Below are positions 48,651 to 58,902 of a stretch of DNA of 64,000 bases, one piece after another. Source of the stretch: Trujillonella endophytica (GTDB lineage: Bacteria > Actinomycetota > Actinomycetes > Mycobacteriales > Geodermatophilaceae); NCBI RefSeq assembly GCF_900110555.1, contig NZ_FOEE01000006.1, forward strand, positions 1-64,000, given 5' to 3'. A program made the position numbers and the translations under genes. Below the pieces are notes generated by a model. That model did no database searches. It had not been told where the DNA came from and was given only the letters and a program-made list of their open reading frames with translations. Every line of letters starts with the position of its first letter. The first letter of the stretch is position 1.

Positions 48651-48887
48651 TCAGCGCCCGTCGGTGTCGACGACGTCGACCCGCAGGCCCCGGCCACCGA
48701 CCCCGGTCATGACGGTGCGCAGCGCCTTCGCGGTGCGCCCGCCGCGGCCGATGACCTTGCCGAGGTCGTCGGGGTGGACCCGGACCTCGAGGGTCTTGCC
48801 ACGGCGGCCGGTGAGCAGGTCGACCTGGACGTCCTCCGGGTGGTCGACGATGCCCTTGACCAGGTGCTCGAGCGCCTCTTCCACCAT
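48651..48887 (-). CDS. khpA: KH-domain RNA-binding protein KhpA
   Basis: A 78-residue single type-II KH domain protein of the former UPF0109 family. The GxxG loop is in VIGRGGRTAKALRTV, and the start MVEEALEHLVKGIVDHPEDV is typical. In other Gram-positive bacteria KhpA pairs with KhpB to bind RNA and affect cell division; the partner gene is not in this window. It follows rpsP after three bases and precedes rimM, the standard rpsP-khpA-rimM-trmD order. Confidence 0.94.
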   Translation of the reverse strand: MVEEALEHLVKGIVDHPEDVQVDLLTGRRGKTLEVRVHPDDLGKVIGRGGRTAKALRTVMTGVGGRGLRVDVVDTDGR

Positions 48888-48890
48888 GTC

Positions 48891-49349
48891 TTACTCGGCG
48901 GGCGTCTCGGCGGGAGCGTCCGCCGGTGCGGCGTCCTCCGCGGCGGGGGCGGCCTCGGCCTTGGGAGCGGCCTTCTTCTTCGGGGTGGTCGCGCCGGCGG
49001 CCGGCTCGCTCCCGGAAGCGAGGACGGCGGCCTCGTACAGGGCCTTCTTGTCCGGCTTCGGGGCGGCGACCTTCATGGGCGGCGGCGCGGCCTCGCCCTT
49101 GAACTTCTGCCAGTCACCGGTGACCCGGAGGATGGCGGCGACGGCCTCGGTCGGCTGCGCGCCGACGCCGAGCCAGTACTGCGCCCGCTCGGTGTCGACC
49201 TCGATGAAGGACGGGTCCTCCTTCGGGTGGTACTTGCCGATGGTCTCGATCGAGCGGCCGTCGCGCTTGGTGCGCGAGTCGGCGACGACGATGCGGTAGT
49301 ACGGCGCGCGCATCTTGCCCAGGCGCATGAGCTTGATCTTGGTGGCCAC
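48891..49349 (-). CDS. rpsP: 30S ribosomal protein S16
   Basis: A 152-residue S16. The conserved part is at 1-95: [23 protein letters not shown] (in part), [16 protein letters not shown] and [22 protein letters not shown]. The C-terminal extension of about 55 residues is Ala/Lys then Ala/Glu/Pro-rich, common in actinobacteria. The start is GTG 49349. It is the first gene of the rpsP-khpA-rimM-trmD-Nudix run; the 169 bases upstream separate it from proS and should hold its promoter. Confidence 0.96.
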   Translation of the reverse strand: MATKIKLMRLGKMRAPYYRIVVADSRTKRDGRSIETIGKYHPKEDPSFIEVDTERAQYWLGVGAQPTEAVAAILRVTGDWQKFKGEAAPPPMKVAAPKPDKKALYEAAVLASGSEPAAGATTPKKKAAPKAEAAPAAEDAAPADAPAETPAE

Positions 49350-49518
49350 GGTGGGTGGTGTACTCCTCGAACGCTGTGTGGTTGCTCGCCGGTGCGGCGT
49401 GTGGGGGTACGCCGGGGCGGAGCGAGGGACACGGCCAGGAACGGTGAGAGGGCCGCCACCGCCGTGTTCGACCGACCATGATGCCAGACGCGCGCGCCGG
49501 GCATCGAGGCCGCTCGGG

Positions 49519-51270
49519 TCAGCTCCCCCGGACCTCCGCTCGGATGCGTTCCGCGGCCTCGGCCACCGGCACCTCCGAGCGCTCGCCGGTGGCGCGGTCG
49601 CGCACCTCGATGACGCCCTCGGCCAGACCGCGGCCCACGGTGACGATCGTCGGCATGCCCAGCAGCTCGGCGTCCTTGAACTTGACGCCGGGCGAGACCT
49701 TCGGCCGGTCGTCGTAGAGCACGGTCAGCCCGGCGGCGACGAGCGCCTCCGACAGCTGCGCGGCGGCCTCGAACACGGCGGCGTCCTTGCCCGTGGCGAC
49801 GACGTGCACGTCGGCCGGGGCGATCTCGCGCGGCCAGACCAGCCCGAGCTCGTCGTGCATCGACTCGGCGATGGCGGCGACGGCCCGGGAGACGCCGATG
49901 CCGTAGGAGCCCATCGTCACCGTGACCAGCTTGCCGTTCTCGTCGAGCACCTTGAGGTCCAGCGCCTCGGCGTACTTGCGGCCGAGCTGGAAGATGTGTC
50001 CCATCTCCACGCCACGGGCGAGCTCGAGCGGGCCCGAGCCGTCCGGCGCCGGGTCCCCGGGCAGCACCTCGGCGGCCTCGACGACGCCGTCCCAGGTGAA
50101 GTCCCGGCCGGCGACCAGGTCGAACACGTGCCGCCCGGCCGCGTTGGCGCCGGTGATCCACCGGGTGCCGGCGACGACGCGCGGGTCCACGAGGTAGCGG
50201 ATGCCGGACTCGCTGTCGGCGCCGAGCACCTGCGGCCCGATGTAGCCCTTCACCAGCGCGGGGTGCTTGTCGAACTCGGTGAACGGCTCGACCTCGGCGG
50301 GCGCGACCTGGGCCTCGAGCCGCTTGGCGTCGACCTCGCGGTCGCCGGGGACGCCGATCACGACGGGCTCCCGGCTGCCGTCGGGGTGCAGCAGCGTGAC
50401 GACGACGTTCTTCAGCGTCGAGGCGGCGGTGTACCCGGCGTCGGGGAACAGCTGCCGGGCCACCGCGACGAGCGTCTCGATGGTCGGGGTGTCGGGGGTG
50501 TCCTCGACGTGGGCGGCGGGCAGCCCGTCGAGCGGGATCGGATCGGGGACCACCGCGGTCACCGCCTCGACGTTGGCCGCGTAGCCGCCGGCGGAGCGGA
50601 CGAAGGTGTCCTCGCCGATCTCCGTCGGGTGCAGGAACTCCTCGCTGCGGGAGCCGCCCATGGCCCCCGACATCGCGGAGACGATGACGTACTCCAGGCC
50701 CAGCCGGTCGAAGATCCGGATGTAGGCGTCGCGGTGGGCGGTGTAGCTGGTGTCCAGTCCGGCGTCGTCGACGTCGAAGGAGTAGCTGTCCTTCATCGTG
50801 AACTCGCGGCCACGGAACAGGCCGGCCCGCGGCCGCGCCTCGTCCCGGTACTTGGTCTGGATCTGGTACAGCGACAGCGGCAGGTCCTTGTACGACGAGT
50901 ACAGGTCCTTCACCAGGAGCGTGAACATCTCCTCGTGCGTGGGCCCGAGCAGGAAGTCGTTGCCCCGGCGGTCGGTCAGCCGGAAGAGGTTCGGGCCGTA
51001 CTCGGTCCACCGGTTGGTCGCCTCGTAGGGCTCGCGCGGCAGCAGCGCGGGGAAGTGCACCTCCTGGGCGCCCATCCGGTCCATCTCCTCGCGGACGACG
51101 CGCTCGACGTTGCGGAACACCCGGTGGCCCAGCGGGAGCCAGGTGAAGCCCCCCGGCGCGGCGCGGCGGATGTAGCCGGCCCGCACCAGCAGGCGGTGAC
51201 TGGGCACCTCCGCATCGGCCGGGTCGTCGCGGAGCGTGCGCAGGAACAGGGTCGACATCCGGAGGAGCAC
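49519..51270 (-). CDS. proS: Prolyl-tRNA synthetase
   Basis: Charges tRNA-Pro. It is a 583-residue bacterial-type enzyme with the class II motifs ([21 protein letters not shown] for motif 1 in part; [19 protein letters not shown] for motif 2; [17 protein letters not shown] for motif 3), the inserted editing domain at ~225-400, and the anticodon-binding domain. GTG 51270 is chosen because GGGAGG lies 9 bases upstream; ATG 51258 ([12 protein letters not shown]) is an alternative without a ribosome-binding site. In mycobacteria, as I recall, proS is near nusA, so here it appears relocated. Confidence 0.95.
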   Translation of the reverse strand: MLLRMSTLFLRTLRDDPADAEVPSHRLLVRAGYIRRAAPGGFTWLPLGHRVFRNVERVVREEMDRMGAQEVHFPALLPREPYEATNRWTEYGPNLFRLTDRRGNDFLLGPTHEEMFTLLVKDLYSSYKDLPLSLYQIQTKYRDEARPRAGLFRGREFTMKDSYSFDVDDAGLDTSYTAHRDAYIRIFDRLGLEYVIVSAMSGAMGGSRSEEFLHPTEIGEDTFVRSAGGYAANVEAVTAVVPDPIPLDGLPAAHVEDTPDTPTIETLVAVARQLFPDAGYTAASTLKNVVVTLLHPDGSREPVVIGVPGDREVDAKRLEAQVAPAEVEPFTEFDKHPALVKGYIGPQVLGADSESGIRYLVDPRVVAGTRWITGANAAGRHVFDLVAGRDFTWDGVVEAAEVLPGDPAPDGSGPLELARGVEMGHIFQLGRKYAEALDLKVLDENGKLVTVTMGSYGIGVSRAVAAIAESMHDELGLVWPREIAPADVHVVATGKDAAVFEAAAQLSEALVAAGLTVLYDDRPKVSPGVKFKDAELLGMPTIVTVGRGLAEGVIEVRDRATGERSEVPVAEAAERIRAEVRGS

Positions 51271-51316
51271 GACGCCGATCCTCCCAGGCGACCGTGCGGG
51301 ACCGCCCCCGGGTTTC

Positions 51317-52402
51317 CTAGCGGTACACGCGGCCGCGCAGGACGGTGAGCGCCGGACGGGCGAGGACGTCGAGGTCGGTGCGCGGATCGGCGTCGTACAC
51401 GACGAGGTCCGCGGGGGCGCCGTCGTCGACGTTCGGGAGGCCGAGCCAGGTGCGCGCCGCCCACGACCCGGCGGCCAGCGCCGCCTCGGCGGGCAGTCCG
51501 GCGGCCGCGAGCGCGCGGATCTCGTCGGCCACCCGGCCGTGCTCGATGCCGCCGCCCGCGTCGGTGCCGGCGAACACCGGGACGCCGGCCTCGTAGGCGG
51601 CCCGGACGACCGCGCCCGACTGCGCGTGCAGCCGCCGCATCGTGGACGCGTAGGCCGGGAACCTCGCCTCCCCCGACGCCGCGAACCCCGGGAAGTTCTC
51701 GACGTTGACCAGCGTGGGGACGACGGCGGTGCCCCGGGCGGCCATCTCGCCGATCAGCTCCTCGGTCAGCCCCGTGCCGTGCTCGACGCAGTCGATGCCG
51801 GCGCTGATCAGGGCGGGCAGGGCGTCGGTGCCGAACGTGTGCGCGGTGACCCGGGCGCCCGCCTCGTGCGCGGCGGCGATCGCGGCTGCCACCACGTCGG
51901 CCGGCCACTCCGGCGCCAGGTCGCCGACCGAGCGGTCGATCCAGTCGCCGATGAGCTTGACCCAGCCGTCGCCGCGCCGGGCCTGCACCCGCACCTGGTC
52001 GACGAGGTCCCCGGGCTCCAGCTCGATGCCCAGCCCGGGGATGTACCGGCGGGTGCGGGCCAGGTGCCGGCCCGCGCGGATGATCCGGGGCAGGTCGGGC
52101 TCGTCGTCCAGGGCGCGGGTGTCGACCGGCGCCCCGCAGTCGCGCAGCGCCAGGACCCCGGCGGACCGCTCGGCGAGCGCCTGCTCGCGCAGCCCGTCGA
52201 ACGTCTCGACGTGCCCCCCGCCGCGGGCGATGCCCACGTGGCAGTGCGCGTCCACCAGCCCGGGCAGCACGAAGCCGCCGCGGGAGACGGTCTCGGCACC
52301 CGGCACCGGCTCGGACGTGATCCGGCCGTCGCGCAGCCACAGGTCCCGGTGCTCGCCCTCGGGGAGGACGACGCCGGAGACGTGCAGCGCCGGGAGGGTC
52401 AC
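51317..52402 (-). CDS. Amidohydrolase-superfamily metal-dependent hydrolase
   Basis: A 361-residue TIM-barrel amidohydrolase. Metal-binding residues appear in order: VDAHCHVG (H-x-H) near 52, a Lys in WVKLIGDW, His in RVTAHTFG, His in DCVEHGTG, and the catalytic Asp in FAGTDAGGG. The ends form the usual beta-sandwich ([25 protein letters not shown]). Members of this branch act on imidazolones, peptides or other cyclic amides; the substrate cannot be assigned. It starts at GTG 52402, 4 bases after the ffh stop, suggesting cotranscription. Confidence 0.9.
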   Translation of the reverse strand: MTLPALHVSGVVLPEGEHRDLWLRDGRITSEPVPGAETVSRGGFVLPGLVDAHCHVGIARGGGHVETFDGLREQALAERSAGVLALRDCGAPVDTRALDDEPDLPRIIRAGRHLARTRRYIPGLGIELEPGDLVDQVRVQARRGDGWVKLIGDWIDRSVGDLAPEWPADVVAAAIAAAHEAGARVTAHTFGTDALPALISAGIDCVEHGTGLTEELIGEMAARGTAVVPTLVNVENFPGFAASGEARFPAYASTMRRLHAQSGAVVRAAYEAGVPVFAGTDAGGGIEHGRVADEIRALAAAGLPAEAALAAGSWAARTWLGLPNVDDGAPADLVVYDADPRTDLDVLARPALTVLRGRVYR

Positions 52403-52406
52403 GGGG

Positions 52407-53969
52407 TCAGCGTCCGCCGTCCTTGAACTGGTCGAAGTTCAGCTTGCTCAGGTCGGGCAGGCCCTGGCCGGGCGGCAGGCTCGGCATCCCGCCGGGCATG
52501 CCCCCGCCCGGGAAGCCCGCACCCGGCGGCAGCCCCGCGCCGCCCATCGGCCGGCGGGCCGGGGCCTTCCCCTTGCCCTTCTTGCCCTTCTTGCCCTTCG
52601 CGGACTGCGCCTGCATCTGCCGGCCGCGGGCCTTCTTCGACATCGGGCCCATGCCCGGCATGCCCATGCTGCCGGCCATCTGGCCCATCATCTTCTGGGC
52701 CTGCGCGAAGCGCTCCAGCAGCTGGTTGACGTCGGTGACGCTGACGCCGGAGCCGTTGGCAATGCGGACGCGCCGCGAGGCGTTGATGATCTTGGAGTTG
52801 ACCCGCTCCTGCGGCGTCATCGAGCGGATGATCGCCGCGGTGCGGTCCAGGTCGCGGTCGTCGACCTGCTTGAGCTGCTCCTTCATCGCGCCGGCGCCGG
52901 GCAGCATCCCGAGCAGGTTGGCGATCGGGCCCATCTTGCGGATGGTCAGCATCTGCTCGAGGAAGTCCTCGAGCGTGAAGCCCTCGCGGGAGGCGAGCTT
53001 GCCCGCCATCCGCTCGGCCTGGTCGGCGTCGAACGCCTGCTCGGCCTGCTCGATGAGGGTGAGCACGTCGCCCATCCCCAGGATGCGCGACGCCATCCGC
53101 TCGGGGTGGAAGACGTCGAAGTCGGTGAGCTTCTCGCCGGTGGAGGCGAACATGATCGGCTGGCCGGTGACGTACCGCACCGACAGCGCGGCACCACCGC
53201 GGGCGTCGCCGTCGAGCTTGGTCAGGACGACACCGGTGAAGCCGACGCCATCGCGGAAGGCCTCCGCGGTGGTCACCGCGTCCTGACCGATCATCGCGTC
53301 GACGACGAAGAGGATCTCGTCGGGACGGACGACGTCCCGGATGCCGGCGGCCTGCTGCATCATCTCGGCGTCGATGCCCAGCCGGCCGGCGGTGTCGACG
53401 ACGACGACGTCGTGCATCGTGCGGCGGGCGTGGTCGATGGAGTCCGCCGCGACCTTGATCGGGTCGCCGACGCCGTTGCCCGGCTCGGGCGCGTAGACGT
53501 CGACCCCGGCCTGCCCGGCCACGATCGCGAGCTGGTTGACCGCGTTGGGCCGCTGGAGGTCCGCGGCCACGAGCAGCGGCGTGTGCCCCTGGCTCTTCAG
53601 CCACGTGCCGAGCTTGCCGGCCAGCGTCGTCTTCCCGGCGCCCTGGAGGCCGGCGAGCATGATCACCGTCGGCGAGGTCTTGGCGTAGCGCAGCCGCCGG
53701 GTCTCGCCGCCGAGGACCTGGACGAGCTCCTCGTTGACGATCTTGATGACCTGCTGCGCGGGGTTGAGGGCCCCGGAGACCTCGGAGCCGCGGGCCCGTT
53801 CCTTGACGGCGTTGATGAAGGTGCGCACCACCGGCAGCGCGACGTCGGCCTCCAGCAGCGCGATGCGGATCTCGCGCGCGGTGGCGTCGATGTCGGCGTC
53901 GGTCAGCCGGCCCTTGCCGCGCAGGCCGGTGAAGACCTTGTCGAGGCGGTCGGAGAGGGTCTCGAACAC
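52407..53969 (-). CDS. ffh: Signal recognition particle protein Ffh
   Basis: GTPase of the bacterial SRP that targets membrane proteins cotranslationally. The 520 residues hold the N domain, then the G domain with GLQGAGKTTLAGKLG near 103, VDTAGRLGID, and TKLDGDARGG. The Met-rich M domain follows (MMGQMAGSMGMPGMGPMSKK region), with a Gly/Pro-rich tail. Its receptor FtsY is encoded 8 kb away in this window. No 4.5S/SRP RNA gene was recognised nearby. Confidence 0.97.
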   Translation of the reverse strand: MFETLSDRLDKVFTGLRGKGRLTDADIDATAREIRIALLEADVALPVVRTFINAVKERARGSEVSGALNPAQQVIKIVNEELVQVLGGETRRLRYAKTSPTVIMLAGLQGAGKTTLAGKLGTWLKSQGHTPLLVAADLQRPNAVNQLAIVAGQAGVDVYAPEPGNGVGDPIKVAADSIDHARRTMHDVVVVDTAGRLGIDAEMMQQAAGIRDVVRPDEILFVVDAMIGQDAVTTAEAFRDGVGFTGVVLTKLDGDARGGAALSVRYVTGQPIMFASTGEKLTDFDVFHPERMASRILGMGDVLTLIEQAEQAFDADQAERMAGKLASREGFTLEDFLEQMLTIRKMGPIANLLGMLPGAGAMKEQLKQVDDRDLDRTAAIIRSMTPQERVNSKIINASRRVRIANGSGVSVTDVNQLLERFAQAQKMMGQMAGSMGMPGMGPMSKKARGRQMQAQSAKGKKGKKGKGKAPARRPMGGAGLPPGAGFPGGGMPGGMPSLPPGQGLPDLSKLNFDQFKDGGR

Positions 53970-54042
53970 AAGCCGTCCTCAGGGAGAGTCGCGGGCGCGG
54001 GCCAGCCGCGCCTCCTGGCCCCAGGGTATCGAGGTGCGGGCG

Positions 54043-54237
54043 TCAGGCGGCCCGGCGCATGGTCACCGGGGTCGGCCCGGCGAACACGGCGGCCCCGCAG
54101 TCGGCGCAGACCCACTCCGGGCACTCGCCACCCTCGTCGGTGTGCCCGTCGGCGCACGGCGGCTGCACGAACTCCCGGAGGTCGCCGCAGTCGGGGCAGG
54201 CCCAGTCGCGGCTCGGCACATCATGGACGGCGGACAC
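54043..54237 (-). CDS. Small zinc-ribbon-like protein
   Basis: A 64-residue protein hidden inside a longer meaningless frame. The GTG at 54237 has a strong ribosome-binding site (GAGAGGAG, 5 bases upstream). The sequence has CPDC near residue 14 and CADC near 44, four Cys that would hold one zinc ion. Between them are two further Cys (PPCADG and GECPEW) and one His (DGHTDEGG). I do not recognise a named family; small zinc ribbons of this type are usually nucleic-acid or protein binding. It lies alone between ffh and glnD. Confidence 0.72.
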   Translation of the reverse strand: MSAVHDVPSRDWACPDCGDLREFVQPPCADGHTDEGGECPEWVCADCGAAVFAGPTPVTMRRAA

Positions 54238-54341
54238 GCGCACTCCTCTCGGCTCCGGGCGGAACGATTCCGTCCCGCTCCGGACCGAGGAGAGCACGGC
54301 CCTCCGACAGACCGGTGGCCCCGTCCGGCGTGTCGGCCGCG

Positions 54342-56717
54342 CTACGCGCTGGTCACCGCCTCCGGGACCCCGCGCGTCGCCTCGACCAGGGCGCTCTCCA
54401 CGCGGGCGCGCTGGGCGGCGTCGATCGGCTCGCGGGTGGCGTTGCACACGTAGAAGTAGTCCGCGGCGTCGGCGCCCAGGGTCTCGACCCGGGCGGAGGT
54501 GACGTCGAGGCCCTCGCCGGCCAGCGCGGCGGTCAGCCGGTACAGCAGCCCCGCCCGGTCGCCGGCGCGCACCTCGACGATGCTGTTGGACTCTCCGCTG
54601 GCCTCCGAGTCGTGCCAGGAGATCCGCGAGGGCGCCGCCCGGGTCGCGTCCTGCCGGTAGTCGGCCTCCCGCTGGCGCAGCCGCTCGGCCAGCGGCAGCG
54701 TCCCCTCGAGCGCGGCGCGGACGGCGTCGGCCAGGATCGTCGCCACCGGCGCGCGCCCGAACCGCGGCCGCACGGCGAAGACCGCCGTCGCCCGGCCGTC
54801 GAGCACGTTCACCTTGGCCGCCCGGACGTCGAGCTGGTTGAGGGCCATGACCCCGGCCAGGACGCTGAACAGGCCCCGCCGGTCGGGGGCGCCGACGGTG
54901 ATCTGCTGGCCGTCGGCGACGTCCTCGATGCCGACCGTGACCGCGGAGGCGGCCCCCGCGGCCTCCGACGCCGACGCCGTGACCTGCGGCTGCGTGGGGT
55001 GCAGCACCGGCTCGTGCGCGGGCAGCCCGGTCGCGCCGCTCCCCGTGCCGAGGCTGCCCTGGACCCGGGCGACCAGCGCGGCCACGAGGTGCGCCTTCCA
55101 CGGCGACCACGCCGAGGTGCTCGTGGCGGCGCCGTCGGCCTGCGCGAGCGCGTGCAGCAGTTGGAGCAGCGCGGGGTCGCCGCCGAGGGTCTCGCCGACC
55201 CGCTCGATGGTGGCCGGGTCGTCGATGTCGCGGCGGGTGGCCGTGTCCGGCAGCAGCAGGTGGTGGCGGACCATCGCGGCGATGGTGGCCACGTCGTCGG
55301 GCGCGAAGCCCATGCGCGTGGCGATGTCGGCGCCGATGGGCTCGCCGACGACGCTGTGGTCACCGGGCCAGCCCTTGCCGATGTCGTGCAGCAGCGCGCC
55401 GACCAGGAGCAGGTCGGGCCGGTCGACGTCGCGGGTGAGCTCCGCCGCCGCGGCCGCCGCCTCCACGAGGTGCCGGTCGACGGTGAAGCGGTGCCACGGG
55501 TGCCGCTGCGGCAGCGACCGGACGCGGTCCCACTCCGGCAGCAGCGAGGCCAGCAGGCCCTCCTGGTCCAGCTGCTCGATGACCGGTACCGCGCTGCGGC
55601 CGCTGGCCAGCAGCCGCAGGAACGACCAGCGGACCTCCGCGGGCCACGGCTCGGGCACCGGCGGGCTGTGCACCGCCAGGACCTTGAGCGTGTAGGGCGA
55701 CAGCAGCAGGTCGGCGCGGGCCGCCGCAGCGGCGCCGCGCAGCACCAGACCGGGGTCGGTCGCCGGCCGCGCGTCGCGGGCGAGCACCACCTCGTCGCCC
55801 TGGCGGACGACGCCCTCGGCGAGGGGCTCGCGGTGCACGCGGCGGTAGCGCGCCCGCGGACGGCGGACCAATGCCGCCTCCACCCGCCGCCACGTCTCGT
55901 CGGCGACGAAGGCCAGCCGGCGCCCGGCCAGGCTGACCTGGCGCAGCAGCGCGTCCTCGTCGGCCAGCCCGAGCGCGGCGGCGACGGGCCGCTGTTCCTG
56001 GCGGACGAGCACGTCCTGGGCGCGGCCGGACCGGCGGCGGAGCTCGTCGCGCACGTCGAGCAGGAAGGCGTACGCCTCCTCGGCCTCGCGGGAGGGCTCG
56101 TCGGCGAGCTGCGCCGCGGCGACCGCGCGCAGCACCTGCCCCTCGCGCAGGCCGCCGTAGGCCTCCTTGAGATCCGGCTCGAGGAGGAAGGCCAGCTCGC
56201 CGACTTTGCGGGCCCGCTCCCGGCGCAGGTCGCGCAGCTGGGGCAGCAACCGGGAGGCCGACTGCCGCCAGCTGCCGAGGCTGGCGGTCCGCAGCCGGGC
56301 GGCCAGGTCGGCGTCGCCGGCCACGAGCCGGACGTCGAGCAGCCCGAGCCCGGCCTTGACGTCGATCGACGCCACCGCGACGGCCTCGGCGATCGAGCGC
56401 ACCGAGTGGTCCAGGCGCAGCCCGGCGTCCCACACCGGGTACCAGACGGCGTCGGCGAGGGCGGCGATCTCCGGCCGGCCGTCGTGCACCAGCACCAGGT
56501 CCAGGTCGCCGTGCGGCGGCGGTTCCCGCCGGCCGAGGCTGCCGACCGCGACCAGTGCCAGCCCCTCGGTGCCGCTGCGGGGCGGGGCGGCACCGCGCCG
56601 CGTGGCCGGCGGCGGCGTGCCGGCGACCGCGGCGTCGAGCAGCCCGGCGAGCCAGGCGTCGAGGGTCTGCACCCGCTGGGCCCGCGACAGTGCGGGAAGC
56701 GAGTCGATGTCCAGCAC
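54342..56717 (-). CDS. glnD: PII uridylyl/adenylyltransferase GlnD
   Basis: Nitrogen-sensing enzyme that modifies and de-modifies the PII protein; in actinobacteria it adenylylates Tyr51 rather than uridylylating it. The order is: nucleotidyltransferase (ALVAVGSLGRREPPPHGDLDLVLV near 55-80, with the catalytic Asp pair in GDLD), linker, HD domain (LLLVGALLHDIGKGWPGDHS near 450), and two ACT domains (APDRRGLFSVLAGVMALNQL and AGDRAGLLYRLTAALAGEGL). GTG 56717 is proposed (791 residues); the purine-rich GGGGGAG is only 2 bases away, so the true start is uncertain. It follows amtB-glnB. Confidence 0.93.
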   Translation of the reverse strand: MLDIDSLPALSRAQRVQTLDAWLAGLLDAAVAGTPPPATRRGAAPPRSGTEGLALVAVGSLGRREPPPHGDLDLVLVHDGRPEIAALADAVWYPVWDAGLRLDHSVRSIAEAVAVASIDVKAGLGLLDVRLVAGDADLAARLRTASLGSWRQSASRLLPQLRDLRRERARKVGELAFLLEPDLKEAYGGLREGQVLRAVAAAQLADEPSREAEEAYAFLLDVRDELRRRSGRAQDVLVRQEQRPVAAALGLADEDALLRQVSLAGRRLAFVADETWRRVEAALVRRPRARYRRVHREPLAEGVVRQGDEVVLARDARPATDPGLVLRGAAAAARADLLLSPYTLKVLAVHSPPVPEPWPAEVRWSFLRLLASGRSAVPVIEQLDQEGLLASLLPEWDRVRSLPQRHPWHRFTVDRHLVEAAAAAAELTRDVDRPDLLLVGALLHDIGKGWPGDHSVVGEPIGADIATRMGFAPDDVATIAAMVRHHLLLPDTATRRDIDDPATIERVGETLGGDPALLQLLHALAQADGAATSTSAWSPWKAHLVAALVARVQGSLGTGSGATGLPAHEPVLHPTQPQVTASASEAAGAASAVTVGIEDVADGQQITVGAPDRRGLFSVLAGVMALNQLDVRAAKVNVLDGRATAVFAVRPRFGRAPVATILADAVRAALEGTLPLAERLRQREADYRQDATRAAPSRISWHDSEASGESNSIVEVRAGDRAGLLYRLTAALAGEGLDVTSARVETLGADAADYFYVCNATREPIDAAQRARVESALVEATRGVPEAVTSA

Positions 56718-56842
56718 GTCTCCCCCATGGATGACGTCGGCGCCCGCGAGGGGCGGCGTGGAGCGCCGGGAGGCGCCGGGAACGCGTCGGCCGGGGTGGG
56801 GGGTCGCCCCCTCCACCCCGGCCGACGTCCGTGCGGAGTGCC

Positions 56843-58518
<1,676 letters not shown>

Positions 58519-58682
58519 GGCAATCCTCCTGTCGTGGTGGGCGGCGCGGGGCCGCGGACCCGCCAGCGGCGGGGTACTCGGACGCCGGGAGCGGGCGCTG
58601 CCCGGCGGTGGACGGTGGAGCGGGTGGGGGCGGCGCCGCCCATCCGTGGCAGCGACCGTGGCGGTTACCGTGCCGGGCTCCT

Positions 58683-58721
58683 GTTTCCACTGGCGGCACC
58701 CGACTGTTTCCGGGTCGTGAA
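58683..58721 (-). promoter_or_regulatory. GlnR-like binding site upstream of amtB
   Basis: Plus-strand reading gives GTTTC (58683-58687), 7 bases, GGCAC (58695-58699), 6 bases, GTTTC (58706-58710), 6 bases, GTGAA (58717-58721). On the minus strand this is a TTCAC-n6-GAAAC-n6-GTGCC-n7-GAAAC series. The known Streptomyces GlnR box is GTnAC-n6-GAAAC repeated. Both GAAAC half-sites are exact, the GTnAC half-sites are imperfect. Position, upstream of amtB-glnB-glnD, fits a known GlnR target. Confidence 0.65.
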
Positions 58722-58833
58722 CTCCGGTCCGCGTGTCCGGGAATCGTGTTTCGCGCGCATTGCCGGGCCCGCGTGGCGTGACCGGCAGCACATCGCCGGG
58801 CCGGTCGCCCGCACAGTCGCGACCGCTTCGCAG

Positions 58834-58850
58834 TTGCGAACTGTGTGCAA
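58834..58850 (+). promoter_or_regulatory. Nur-like operator upstream of the ECF metal transporter
   Basis: TTGC (58834-58837), nine bases, GCAA (58847-58850): TTGCGAACTGTGTGCAA. The Streptomyces nickel-responsive regulator Nur recognises TTGCaa-n5-ttGCAA, which has exactly the TTGC-n9-GCAA frame. It lies 52 bases before the cbiM start, directly followed by CAATAAG, which may be part of the -10 element, so a bound repressor would block transcription. Confidence 0.5.
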
Positions 58851-58902
58851 TAAGCTCGCGGCGGGCCGACCGGTCCACCCGGCCGACCCCTGCGGAGGCA
58901 GC

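Larger units (their letters stand above)
58519..58902. other. Divergent amtB / cbiM control region
   Basis: A 384-base gene-free stretch between the two divergent operons. The amtB half carries a GlnR-like site (58683-58721) and an extra GTTAC at 58664-58668. The cbiM half carries a Nur-like dyad (58834-58850) followed by a less GC-rich CAATAAG. Positions 58519-58660 would be the amtB leader, where nothing specific was recognised. No cobalamin riboswitch-like structure was seen. Confidence 0.6.

Noticed and set aside
53970-54042. tRNA or SRP RNA gene near ffh
   Set aside because: No T-loop (GTTCGANNC) with pairing arms and no SRP-RNA GGAA-tetraloop helix could be found here or in other gaps of the window.
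58722-58902. Cobalamin riboswitch upstream of cbiM
   Set aside because: No B12-box-like conserved core or extended multi-stem fold could be recognised; the Nur-like dyad explains control better.
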